A stretch of 22,798 nucleotides of DNA from NCBI GenBank assembly GCA_002409995.1, contig DHOR01000049.1:6022-28819 (forward strand). The letters are read 5' to 3'. The notes beneath the pieces are model-generated. The model saw only the letters and a list, made by a program, of their open reading frames with translations, was not told the DNA's origin and did not search any database. Source of the stretch: Hungatella sp. UBA5385. Lineage in GTDB: Bacteria; Bacillota; Clostridia; Lachnospirales; Lachnospiraceae. The position numbers and the translations under genes were made by a program. Shown in pieces: positions 1 through 6,989 of the stretch (the first letter of the stretch is position 1; each line of letters begins with the position of its first letter).

Positions 1-666
1 CTGATACTCATCTACCATAATATATTTAAAACGTTCCTGATAATAGTCCAAAACTTCATTGTGATTCTGAAACAGCTCCACTGTTTTCATAATCAGATCA
101 TCAAAATCAAGGGCATTGTTTTTCTTCAGCTGTCTCTGATATTCTCTGTAAACCTCTGCAACCTTCTTCTGCCTGAAATCACCTGATGCATTAAGTTCGA
201 ATTCCTCCGGTGTTATCAGCTCATTTTTTGCAGTGGAAATCATATTGATCATTCCCCGGTCTTTATAAATCTTCGGGTCCATTTCCAGAGTCTTCAGCAC
301 CTGGCGCATGAGGGTTCTCTGATCGTCGCTGTCATAAATGGTAAAGTTAGTGGAATATCCAAGCCCTTCGATATGGCGTCTTAAAATGCGGACACAAGTG
401 GAATGGAACGTGGTTACCCAGATGCTTTCAGCACCAAAGCCTACCAGTCTGTCCACACGCTCTCTCATCTCTCCTGCTGCCTTATTGGTAAAGGTAATAG
501 CCATAATATTCCATGGATTTATCTTCTTCTCTTCGATTAAATAAACAATACGATGGGTCAAAACGTTGGTTTTCCCTGAGCCGGCTCCTGCCAGCACAAG
601 AAGCGGTCCTTCCGTATGGAATACCGCCTCTTTCTGCATTGGATTCAGTGCTTCATATCTACTCAT
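1..666 (-). CDS. pcrA: ATP-dependent DNA helicase PcrA/UvrD, N-terminal 222 residues (cut by window edge)
   Basis: Superfamily 1 3'-5' DNA helicase used in repair and replication of rolling-circle plasmids. The minus-strand frame opens at ATG 664-666 (MSRYEALNPMQKEAV) and stays open to base 1. Visible motifs are the Q-motif glutamine at residue 11 (LNPMQ), the Walker A AGAGSGKT at 26-33, motif Ia ITFTNKAAGEMRERV around 55-70, TTFHSTCVRILR just after it, and DFDDLI near 190. The last visible residues are VDEYQ, the start of the DEYQD Walker B motif, so the ATPase site is split by the window edge and domains 2A/2B lie outside. The gene lies 12 nt behind the patatin-like gene in the same frame, with GAGGAAAGG of that gene's tail as the nearest ribosome site (long spacing), so translational coupling is likely. 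UvrD/Rep are alternatives, but PcrA is the usual Firmicutes form. Confidence 0.93.
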   Translation of the reverse strand, partial: MSRYEALNPMQKEAVFHTEGPLLVLAGAGSGKTNVLTHRIVYLIEEKKINPWNIMAITFTNKAAGEMRERVDRLVGFGAESIWVTTFHSTCVRILRRHIEGLGYSTNFTIYDSDDQRTLMRQVLKTLEMDPKIYKDRGMINMISTAKNELITPEEFELNASGDFRQKKVAEVYREYQRQLKKNNALDFDDLIMKTVELFQNHNEVLDYYQERFKYIMVDEYQ

Positions 667-678
667 ATATGTATACCG

Positions 679-1551
679 CTAATTCCTTTCCTCATCAGTT
701 ATACCCAGATACTGCTTCACAGCCTCCATTTGTTCTCTGGCAAGACGACGGCCGTCGTTATAAAGTGCCTCCAGCTTTCTCTTGTCCTGCTCTGTTCTTG
801 ATACTGTCACCGGCTTATCAGGACGGATGACATAGATTCTTCCAGAAGCTTCCAGCGCCTCAATCTCCTCCTGTATTCGGTTATAACGGTCAGGGCCTTC
901 CTCCAGTGTCTTTAAAAACTTAGGAAGCGGTGCAAAATACTGCTCATAGCCTCTCTTCGTCCATTTATCAAGGGGCGGCTTTCGATAGCCCTTCTGGCGG
1001 GTCAATATAAGAATGATTTTCTCATATCCCAAGTCCATTGCCCTCTCGTAGGCAAAAGGCATGGAACAGCCGCCATCTAAATACTTTTTACCATCAATAT
1101 CAATCATTCGGGATAGAATGGGCAGACTGCTTGATGCCTTTATTGCTGCAATAAAATCCCTGCCGTCATTTTTCTCAAAATATTCCGGTTTTCCTGTTTT
1201 GCATCTGGTAGCTACTACCTCAAACTTCTGCTTCGACTCTTCAAATGTCTGATAATCAAAGGGAATTAAGGTATCACTTAATTCTCCAAATAAAAAATCA
1301 AAATTAAATATGGAACGGTTCTTCACCATATTGCGAAAGCTTAGAAACCGTTTATCATTGACATAATTAAGATCTACTTTTATTGTTCTTCCAATCTGCT
1401 TGCTGACATAGCTCATTCCACACATAGAACCTGCAGATACTCCATTTACGTAAGAAAGTTCAATTCCCTCCTCCATAAAAACGTCCAGCACACCTGCTGT
1501 AAATACGCCTCTGAGAGAACCTCCCTCCAGAACTAATGCTCCTTCTGTCAT
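679..1551 (-). CDS. Patatin-like phospholipase (YjjU/RssA-type serine hydrolase)
   Basis: 290-aa cytoplasmic hydrolase of the patatin family, expected to cleave acyl esters of lipids with a Ser-Asp dyad. The oxyanion-hole motif GGSLRGVFTAG is at residues 10-20, the nucleophile elbow GVSAG at 37-41 gives Ser39, and the DGG motif places Asp159 as the partner. No signal peptide or membrane segment is seen. The length and the motif order match the YjjU-like subgroup (the DGG lies in YLDGGCSMPF and is followed by a C-terminal domain rich in charged residues). The start is supported by GAGGTGATAAA directly before ATG. It is the first gene of a two-gene unit with pcrA. Its natural substrate cannot be read from the sequence. 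Confidence 0.88.
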   Translation of the reverse strand: MTEGALVLEGGSLRGVFTAGVLDVFMEEGIELSYVNGVSAGSMCGMSYVSKQIGRTIKVDLNYVNDKRFLSFRNMVKNRSIFNFDFLFGELSDTLIPFDYQTFEESKQKFEVVATRCKTGKPEYFEKNDGRDFIAAIKASSSLPILSRMIDIDGKKYLDGGCSMPFAYERAMDLGYEKIILILTRQKGYRKPPLDKWTKRGYEQYFAPLPKFLKTLEEGPDRYNRIQEEIEALEASGRIYVIRPDKPVTVSRTEQDKRKLEALYNDGRRLAREQMEAVKQYLGITDEERN

Positions 1552-1569
1552 TTTATCACCTCGCCTACT

Positions 1570-1598
1570 ATTCTATTGCATTTCTTCTGACTGGTCAA
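1570..1598 (-). promoter_or_regulatory. Sigma-A promoter of the patatin-pcrA unit
   Basis: On the minus strand TTGACC (1593-1598) and TAGAAT (1570-1575) are separated by exactly 17 bp. Transcription would start near 1563, 12 bases before the ATG of the patatin-like gene. A second extended -10-like TGGTATAAT sits upstream near 1620-1628 without a clear -35. Confidence 0.7.
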
Positions 1599-1665
1599 TC
1601 TTTTTTCTATTTATAGCCATTATACCAGATTCATCTGGGTTCTCTTCTTTAACACTAATATGCAA

Positions 1666-1715
1666 AAGGAAGCTCTGAGATTTTTCATATAATTGATCAA
1701 TCCCAGTGCTTCCTT
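1666..1715 (-). terminator. Intrinsic terminator behind the 68-aa gene
   Basis: Minus-strand hairpin with arms 1699-1715 and 1666-1682, 17 base pairs with one A-A mismatch and one G-U pair, outermost AAGGAAGC paired to GCTTCCTT. The second arm runs into TTTTGC. It lies 22 nt after the stop of the small gene and before the patatin promoter, so it ends the exporter/small-gene transcription unit. Confidence 0.72.
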
Positions 1716-1737
1716 ACTTTCTCTTATAATACTGAGT

Positions 1738-1944
1738 CTAATCCTTATCTCCGTTTTTTCCATCATCTTTTGCCCAGCTTGGAGCATTAACAGGACCAGC
1801 TTTTGCATTGCCGGTTTTCGCCGGGCCTTGTATTTCCGGCACCTGAGCCTGCTCATTCTTTGGGCGGTGTAACCTCTCATGGTTTTCTGTTCCGTGATTT
1901 TTCGGATCATAAGGACTTGGTCTTCTCATGCCTGCTTTTGCCAT
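1738..1944 (-). CDS. Small hydrophilic protein of unknown function
   Basis: 68 residues beginning MAKAGMRRPSPYDPKNHG. It is rich in Pro, Lys, Asn and His, has no Cys, no membrane segment and no signal peptide, and looks largely unstructured (PEIQGPAKTGNAKAGP in the middle, acidic DDGKNGDKD tail). The start is well supported: AGGAGG is followed by TATTATA and ATG. It lies 79 nt behind the second exporter gene with no convincing terminator between, and has a strong terminator behind it, so it may be the last gene of that operon. I have an uncertain memory of similar short proteins in Lachnospiraceae. A 96-aa frame overlapping it (1620-1910) is a shadow that would run through the terminator hairpin. 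Confidence 0.68.
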   Translation of the reverse strand: MAKAGMRRPSPYDPKNHGTENHERLHRPKNEQAQVPEIQGPAKTGNAKAGPVNAPSWAKDDGKNGDKD

Positions 1945-2022
1945 TATAATACCTCCTGTTCTGTATTAGCTTTTACATTTTTACAGAAGCTATACTGGCA
2001 GCGCAGAACTTTTCACATCCTA

Positions 2023-3798
2023 TTACACAAACTGACTCTGATGCAGCTTATAATAAGCTCCCTGTTTCTCCATCAATTCCTCATGACTTCCTGACTCCAT
2101 AATATTTCCCTGATCTATTACAAATATCCTGTCTGCCTTGCGAATGGTAGAAAGGCGGTGGGCAATGACAAATGAAGTCCTGCCTTTCAGCAGAGCATCA
2201 ATTCCCTCCTGAACCAGCAGCTCTGTATGGGTATCAATGCTGGAAGTGGCTTCATCAAGAATCAAAATTCCTGGCTTTGACACCATAGTTCTGGCAAATG
2301 CCAGAAGCTGTCTCTGACCTATGGATAATCTGGCGCCTCGTTCACTGATCTGGGTGTCATAACCATTTTCCAGTTTCATAATAAAATCATGAGCATTTAC
2401 GGCTTTAGCCGCTTCAATCACTTCTTCATCAGTTGCATCCAGACGGCCGTATCTTATGTTGTCACCGATTGTACCTGAGAATAAGAAATTGTCCTGTGTC
2501 ATAATTCCCATCTGGCTTCGGAGGCTATTTAAAGTTACATCTTTCACATCATATCCATCAATCCGGATAGTGCCGGATACAGTTTCATAAAAACGGCTGA
2601 TGAGGTTGACAATAGTAGTCTTTCCTGCACCTGTAGGTCCTACAAGTGCGATGGTTTCTCCTGCCTTAGCAGTAAAATTAACATCATCTAAAATCAGCGT
2701 ATCAGGATCATCTCCGTAAGCAAAGGTTACATGATCAAATACCACTTCTCCTTTGATCTGGGGAAGCTCTATGACTTCTTCTTCGTCCTTAATCTCCGCT
2801 TTTGTATCAATAATATCGAAGATTCTCTCTGCTGCCGATATATTGGTAGTTACCTTGTTATAGAAATTGGCAAGATTACGAATGGGACTCCAGAACATTG
2901 CAATATAAGTGGAAAATGCCATAAATGTACCGATCCCCACTTCCTCTACTCCCACAACCCTGATTCCTATAAAATACAGAAGGAATCCGCCAAGTCCCCA
3001 TGTGATTTCAACCAGGGGACCAAATGCATCGGCAACAAGGACTGCATCAATAAAGGATTTGTAATGCTGGTCAGCCAGATCGTAGAACACCTCTCTGGTT
3101 TCCGGTTCAGCTGCATAACTCTGAATTACCCGGATACCTGATAAATCCTCATGTACATAGGCATTTAAGTTGGAGTTCTTCTTTCTGTATATCTGCCATC
3201 TCCTATGGGCTGTTGTTTGAATCAGTGTCATTCCCACAATCAGAATGGGCAGTGTCAAAAGAGCAGCCATTGCCAGCTTGTAATTTTTCACAAGCATAAT
3301 CACCGCTACACAGATGATTGTAAGGAAATCAGGAATTAACTGAGTCACACTGTCTGACAGCACTTCCTTCAGAGAGTTTACATCACCAATAATTCTGGCA
3401 AGTATTTTCCCTGTGGGACGGCTGTCAAAGAAACCAAAGCTTAAGGTCTGAATATGCTCATACAGCTCTTCTCTGATATTGAGAAGCACCTTGTTGGACA
3501 CATCAGCCATAATATACATACGGGTTTTAATTCCTATGAGAAACAGGACAAACATTACCAGAGACACGCCGCCTATTTTCAAAAGCCCTGCCATATCCTC
3601 CTGAGCTACACAGGTATTGATGGCATATTCCATAAGGAGGGGGATGGTCATGCTGATGGCTATGGTTCCTGCCATAATCAGCAGAACTGTAATTACCTGT
3701 TTCTTAAAGGCAAGAAGGTATTTAAACAGACGCAGCAGCGTTTCTTTTTTCAGGACTTCCTTCTGGTATTCATCTACTCTGCTTGTGTTAACTGACAT
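2023..3798 (-). CDS. Heterodimeric ABC exporter, catalytically competent subunit (BmrD/LmrD-like)
   Basis: 591-aa membrane protein: six membrane helices in roughly the first 320 residues, then a nucleotide-binding domain. Walker A GPTGAGKTT has Lys393, the Walker B ILILDEATSSID has the catalytic Glu at 516, and the H-loop is IAHRLST. The signature motif is LSIGQ and not LSGGQ. With the Asp-for-Glu change in the partner, this gives one consensus and one degenerate ATP site, the known pattern of heterodimeric drug exporters such as BmrCD, LmrCD and TM287/288. The gene overlaps its partner by 25 nt, with GGAGG and a 9-nt spacer before ATG inside the partner's tail, so the two are translated together. 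Drug or lipid-like substrates are likely, but the exact one cannot be told. Confidence 0.9.
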   Translation of the reverse strand: MSVNTSRVDEYQKEVLKKETLLRLFKYLLAFKKQVITVLLIMAGTIAISMTIPLLMEYAINTCVAQEDMAGLLKIGGVSLVMFVLFLIGIKTRMYIMADVSNKVLLNIREELYEHIQTLSFGFFDSRPTGKILARIIGDVNSLKEVLSDSVTQLIPDFLTIICVAVIMLVKNYKLAMAALLTLPILIVGMTLIQTTAHRRWQIYRKKNSNLNAYVHEDLSGIRVIQSYAAEPETREVFYDLADQHYKSFIDAVLVADAFGPLVEITWGLGGFLLYFIGIRVVGVEEVGIGTFMAFSTYIAMFWSPIRNLANFYNKVTTNISAAERIFDIIDTKAEIKDEEEVIELPQIKGEVVFDHVTFAYGDDPDTLILDDVNFTAKAGETIALVGPTGAGKTTIVNLISRFYETVSGTIRIDGYDVKDVTLNSLRSQMGIMTQDNFLFSGTIGDNIRYGRLDATDEEVIEAAKAVNAHDFIMKLENGYDTQISERGARLSIGQRQLLAFARTMVSKPGILILDEATSSIDTHTELLVQEGIDALLKGRTSFVIAHRLSTIRKADRIFVIDQGNIMESGSHEELMEKQGAYYKLHQSQFV

Positions 3799-5516
3799 CT
3801 GGCTTCCTCCTCTCCATACTGTACTTCGTAAGTTTTATAATACTGCCCTTTCTGCTCCATGAGAGTCTGGTGGGTTCCACGTTCGATAATGCGGCCTCCC
3901 TCCAGAATAATGATCTCATCAGCGTGACGAACTGCAGAAATTCTATGTGCAACAATAATCTTGGAGCTGTCTTTTAAAAGCTCCAGCCGTGCCTCAATCT
4001 CCTTCTCTGTTTCCATGTCAAGAGCTGAAGTGGAATCATCTAAGATCAGCAGCGGTGTTTCTTTGGCAATTGCCCTTGCAATGCTGATTCTCTGCTTCTG
4101 TCCTCCGGAAAGTCCTACTCCTCTTTCACCGATTACAGTTTCATACTGTTCTCCAAGCTTCATGATGAAGCTGTGGGCACTGGCTGAAATCGATGCCTGC
4201 TCCACACTTTCCCACTGAGTTGCAGCTTTGTTGCCGGTCTTAATATTGTCTTCAATGCTGTCTGAGAAAAGAAATACATCCTGCATAACAACAGAGGTCT
4301 GACTTCTTAATAATGACAGAGGCAGCTGCCTGATATCAATGCCATCCAGCAGAACCCGACCTTCACTTACATCATAAAAACGCTCAATGAGATTTACAAT
4401 GGAGCTTTTTCCCGAACCTGTCACCCCCATAATACCAAGTGTTTTTCCTTTGGATAGGGTAAAATCAATATCAGTAAGAATTCTGGTGCCATTTAAGTCA
4501 AAGCTTACATTGTCAAACTGCAGCTCTCCGTTGATCTTCTCAGGAATAACAGGGAATTCCGGTTCCTTAATATCCGGTTGTTCTGCCATGATATTCTTAA
4601 TCTTTTTATTAGAGGCAAATGCTGCAGCCATATCATTGCTGAGCCAGCCTACAATCTCCATAGGCCAGACTATATTGTTGGCATATTCGGAAAATGCCCC
4701 CAGCTCTCCAATGGTAATCTGCTTTCTGATTACCATGATTCCTCCCACTACAATCACTGACATCAGAAGAACCTTGGACAGGAAGGAGATGTTTGGCTGA
4801 TATTTCACAAGCAGCCCTGCCTGTTTCATATTAAGCTGATAATATTTTTTATTATGCTTTTTAAATTTCTCAATCTCATACTTTTCCCTTGCAAATGCTT
4901 TTACAGTTCTAACACCTGCCAGATTCTCCTGCGCCACTGTATTAAGCTCTGCAGTCTGTTCACTGATTTCGTCATATACCTGACCCAGACCATTTTCCAT
5001 GCGAATTGCATAGAAACCGATAATAGGCATGATCAGCAGTGGAATCAGTGTCAGCACCGGACTGATCCGCAGCATACAGAATACCACGATTACAGTATGA
5101 ATCACACATTCTATAATCAGCATTCCCACATATCCGAATGCATTCCAGATTCTGTCCACATCGTCCTTAACACGAGCCATCAGCTCCCCTGTGTTATGGT
5201 TGTCAAAATATCCCATAGACAGAGTCTGAATGTGGTCAAACAAATCCTTTCTCAGCCTGTTTCCTATTCCTGCTGCTGAATAATCGAATATAAATTCTTT
5301 TACATACTGGAACACAGCCCTTCCAAGTCCGATTCCCAGAAGTCCCAGAAGAAATCTCATAAGCTGCTGCGTCTCTCCACCTACAATTACATCATCTATA
5401 ATATGACGGGTGATCTGAGGCGCTGCTGCATCCAACAGAATACTGATCACTAATGCTGCAATTGCAATGATATACAAAAGGCTATACTTTTTTGCATACT
5501 TTATTAAGTTACCCAC
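3774..5516 (-). CDS. Heterodimeric ABC exporter, degenerate-site subunit (BmrC/LmrC-like)
   Basis: 580-aa partner subunit with six membrane helices in about the first 310 residues and a nucleotide-binding domain. Walker A is GVTGSGKSS (Lys370), the signature is a canonical LSGGQ, and the Walker B reads LLILDDSTSALD, so the usual catalytic Glu is Asp494. This is the degenerate-site mark of the C-type subunit in BmrCD/LmrCD exporters. The start is GTG at 5514-5516 with AAGGGGGAA and a short spacer, which fixes it. The first 155 bases upstream are AT-rich and hold no gene. Further upstream are two terminators and a leader ORF (see 5670-6008), so expression is probably set by attenuation. Both subunits would form one plasma-membrane pump. 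Confidence 0.9.
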   Translation of the reverse strand: MGNLIKYAKKYSLLYIIAIAALVISILLDAAAPQITRHIIDDVIVGGETQQLMRFLLGLLGIGLGRAVFQYVKEFIFDYSAAGIGNRLRKDLFDHIQTLSMGYFDNHNTGELMARVKDDVDRIWNAFGYVGMLIIECVIHTVIVVFCMLRISPVLTLIPLLIMPIIGFYAIRMENGLGQVYDEISEQTAELNTVAQENLAGVRTVKAFAREKYEIEKFKKHNKKYYQLNMKQAGLLVKYQPNISFLSKVLLMSVIVVGGIMVIRKQITIGELGAFSEYANNIVWPMEIVGWLSNDMAAAFASNKKIKNIMAEQPDIKEPEFPVIPEKINGELQFDNVSFDLNGTRILTDIDFTLSKGKTLGIMGVTGSGKSSIVNLIERFYDVSEGRVLLDGIDIRQLPLSLLRSQTSVVMQDVFLFSDSIEDNIKTGNKAATQWESVEQASISASAHSFIMKLGEQYETVIGERGVGLSGGQKQRISIARAIAKETPLLILDDSTSALDMETEKEIEARLELLKDSSKIIVAHRISAVRHADEIIILEGGRIIERGTHQTLMEQKGQYYKTYEVQYGEEEARCQLTQAE

Positions 5517-5669
5517 GTTGTTCCCCCTTTATCTTTTTGTCTTTTTTCCGAAAACAATTTTCTTAAAGACATTTTCTTAAATTTTTAAATACATAAAAGC
5601 ATTTTACCAAATACACTTTACTAATTAATTTTCAGTAAATACATTAACATTTTACCGAAAAACAGAAAA

Positions 5670-5702
5670 GCCGGAAAAACTGCATAATGCGGCTTTTCCG
5701 GC
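5670..5702 (-). terminator. Attenuator terminator 2 in the exporter leader
   Basis: Hairpin with outer arm GCCGGAAAA/TTTTCCGGC (9 bp) and an inner 5-bp helix across one mismatch, loop of 3. On the minus strand it is followed by TTTTCTGTTTTT, and on the plus strand by an A-run, so it works only for minus-strand transcripts. Apart from the 34-codon leader ORF, no minus-strand gene lies between the exporter promoter and this site, which makes it a leader attenuator and not an ordinary gene end. Confidence 0.78.
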
Positions 5703-5730
5703 AAAAAATCACATGATTTTGCTCAAAAAT

Positions 5731-5756
5731 AGCCACAGTCCATTCAGACTGCGGCT
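5731..5756 (-). terminator. Attenuator terminator 1 in the exporter leader
   Basis: Minus-strand AGCCGCAGTC, loop TGAATG, GACTGTGGCT: a 10-bp stem that is complete only on the minus strand, where the mismatch on the plus strand becomes a G-U pair. ATTTTTG follows. The strand asymmetry supports minus-strand function. Its 3' arm TGTGGCT can instead pair with AGCCGCA inside terminator 2. Confidence 0.75.
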
Positions 5757-5785
5757 TTACTCACATAAAAAGGGTTCTAAATATA

Positions 5786-5818
5786 CTGCATGATATGCAC
5801 ATATGTATCTACATGCAG
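5786..5818 (-). promoter_or_regulatory. Leader hairpin just after the leader ORF
   Basis: CTGCATG and CATGCAG arms (7 bp) around a 19-nt AT-rich loop, beginning 7 nt after the leader ORF stop. Its 5' arm CTGCAT is also complementary to ATGCAG inside terminator 2, so it could be a pausing or switching element of the attenuator. The function is inferred. Confidence 0.45.
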
Positions 5819-5824
5819 ACATGA

Positions 5825-5929
5825 TTAAATAGAGGTCTTCTTCATGAGGCAGACTGAATAAACGAATATAAATTCACTATTGCCATTTCTTAATTTTCTA
5901 CTGCTTCTGTTTATATTAGTGCTGTTCAT
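5825..5929 (-). CDS. 34-aa leader peptide of the ABC exporter operon (BmrB-like role)
   Basis: ATG 5927-5929 to TAA 5825-5827. The start has AAAGGAGG and a 6-nt spacer, one of the best ribosome sites in the window, and lies about 44 nt after the predicted transcription start. The peptide begins MNSTNINRSSRKLRNG and ends MKKTSI: basic at the front, a short hydrophobic stretch FIFVYSVCL in the middle, no known domain. A strong ribosome site on so short an ORF, followed by a hairpin, two intrinsic terminators and then a multidrug-type exporter, is the arrangement of B. subtilis bmrB-bmrCD, where slowed leader translation lets polymerase pass the terminator. I infer the same role here. There is no sequence evidence that the peptide is homologous to BmrB. 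Confidence 0.72.
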   Translation of the reverse strand: MNSTNINRSSRKLRNGNSEFIFVYSVCLMKKTSI

Positions 5930-5979
5930 ATTCTGCCTCCTTTCAACCATATTTGGTAATAATTTGCTGTGCTTTTTCT

Positions 5980-6008
5980 AGAATACTGCTTTGACATGAA
6001 TATGTCAA
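5980..6008 (-). promoter_or_regulatory. Sigma-A promoter of the leader-ABC exporter operon
   Basis: On the minus strand TTGACA (6003-6008), 17-bp spacer, TATTCT (5980-5985). The start of transcription would be near 5973, giving a leader of about 457 nt before the first exporter gene. Confidence 0.8.
5991..6008. promoter_or_regulatory. Palindromic operator candidate over the exporter -35 box
   Basis: Perfect 7-bp inverted repeat TTGACAT-ATTC-ATGTCAA that covers the -35 hexamer and part of the spacer of the exporter promoter. A dimeric repressor bound here would block RNA polymerase. No regulator gene for it is seen nearby. Confidence 0.5.
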
Positions 6009-6102
6009 GACTTTTTCGCCATTATCTGAATTTTCTGATTTTTATATCAATTAGATTTTTATTCCCTGTTTAGTTTTCTGAACACTCTAAATACTAAAAA
6101 GC

Positions 6103-6131
6103 TTGATTTATCTGAATTTATATTATATTAT
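6103..6131 (+). promoter_or_regulatory. Promoter of the lipoprotein gene
   Basis: TTGATT (6103-6108), 17-bp spacer, TATTAT (6126-6131). Transcription would start near 6138, about 40 nt before the chosen start codon. It is divergent from the exporter promoter, with about 95 AT-rich bases between the two -35 boxes. Confidence 0.65.
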
Positions 6132-6178
6132 CAGTAAATAGTTCTATAACCAACATGCAGACAAAAGGAGCAATAGAA

Positions 6179-6880
6179 ATGATGAAATCAAAAAGATTTA
6201 AACATATAGCAATTATTACGGTACTCTCTGCTGTTTGTGCATTTAGTATGGGATGCTCAAATACTGAAAAACCCGAACCAGACAAAAACACTATAGAAGA
6301 GCCAGCAAAGGAAATTATAATCAACAATCCTAATTCTGCTGCAGATGAATTAATTAATTCCGAAACTAACCAGGGTGCGGATACCAATACCAATACTAAT
6401 ACAGTTGTGGATAATGATATCATTCCATTAGGAAATACAAAGACAATCGATGGTTATCAAACAGTTGACGGTGCCAGCCTGCCAGTTACTGCAACATTTG
6501 AGGTTGCAGATATTCAGCGGGGAGAAAATGCTTATGCAATTTTGCAGAGCCATAATGCCGAATTATCCAAGCCAGATGACAGTATGGAATATATCATTGT
6601 GACATTGAACATAACCTATGACAAGGGTGAGGCTGACTATCTGGATTTGTATGAAAACAATGCTTCATTGGACTCTGAAAAAAGATTTTTTGCACTTTCA
6701 AATGGAGATAGCAACGCAGAACAAATGACTGAGAAACTTAGCAACAGTGTATATGATATGTCAATCAAGAAGGGAGACAGCGGACAAGGTGCAGTAGCTT
6801 TTCTGCATAAAACAGACAGCAATGAGCCACTAAACTTTATTGGGTTTAATAACGTTATAAAGTTTGATATTACAAATTAG
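6179..6880 (+). CDS. Secreted lipoprotein, DUF4352-like
   Basis: 233-aa predicted surface lipoprotein. A basic start (MMKSKRFKH), a hydrophobic stretch and the lipobox SMGC give lipid attachment at Cys26. Residues 27-90 are a low-complexity Asn/Thr/Glu linker with a TNTNTNT repeat coded by a 6-bp repeat. The remaining part (EYIIVTLNITYDKGE, then KGDSGQGAVAFLHK and a final FNNVIKFDI) looks like the beta-sandwich of DUF4352/telokin-like proteins. An in-frame ATG at 6155 exists, but AAAGGAG at 6164-6170 sits 8 nt before the ATG at 6179, which decides the start. It stands alone, divergent from the exporter and convergent with the beta-galactosidase. Function unknown. Confidence 0.82.
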   Translation: MMKSKRFKHIAIITVLSAVCAFSMGCSNTEKPEPDKNTIEEPAKEIIINNPNSAADELINSETNQGADTNTNTNTVVDNDIIPLGNTKTIDGYQTVDGASLPVTATFEVADIQRGENAYAILQSHNAELSKPDDSMEYIIVTLNITYDKGEADYLDLYENNASLDSEKRFFALSNGDSNAEQMTEKLSNSVYDMSIKKGDSGQGAVAFLHKTDSNEPLNFIGFNNVIKFDITN

Positions 6881-6910
6881 CTTTCGTAAATATATGATGT
6901 TTTCAACCCA

Positions 6911-6958
6911 AAATAAGCAACAGGTGTAATTCTAACGAACTAAACCTGCTGCTTATTT
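6911..6958. terminator. Bidirectional terminator between lipoprotein and beta-galactosidase genes
   Basis: 15-nt arms AAATAAGCAACAGGT and ACCTGCTGCTTATTT pair with one mismatch around an 18-nt loop. The plus strand continues ATTTTT and the minus strand ends in TTATTTTGGG, so it can stop both convergent transcripts. Confidence 0.82.
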
Positions 6959-6989
6959 ATTTTTAAAAAATCACCAGAAGAAAGTCAAA

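Noticed and set aside
1620..1910. 96-codon minus-strand frame overlapping the 68-aa gene
   Set aside because: It runs through the terminator hairpin, has no ribosome site and gives a basic, low-complexity protein; the frame at 1738-1944 has AGGAGG at the right distance.
2731..5279. Several plus-strand frames of 60-141 codons inside the exporter genes
   Set aside because: They are antisense shadows of genes with complete motifs and have no ribosome sites or recognisable domains.
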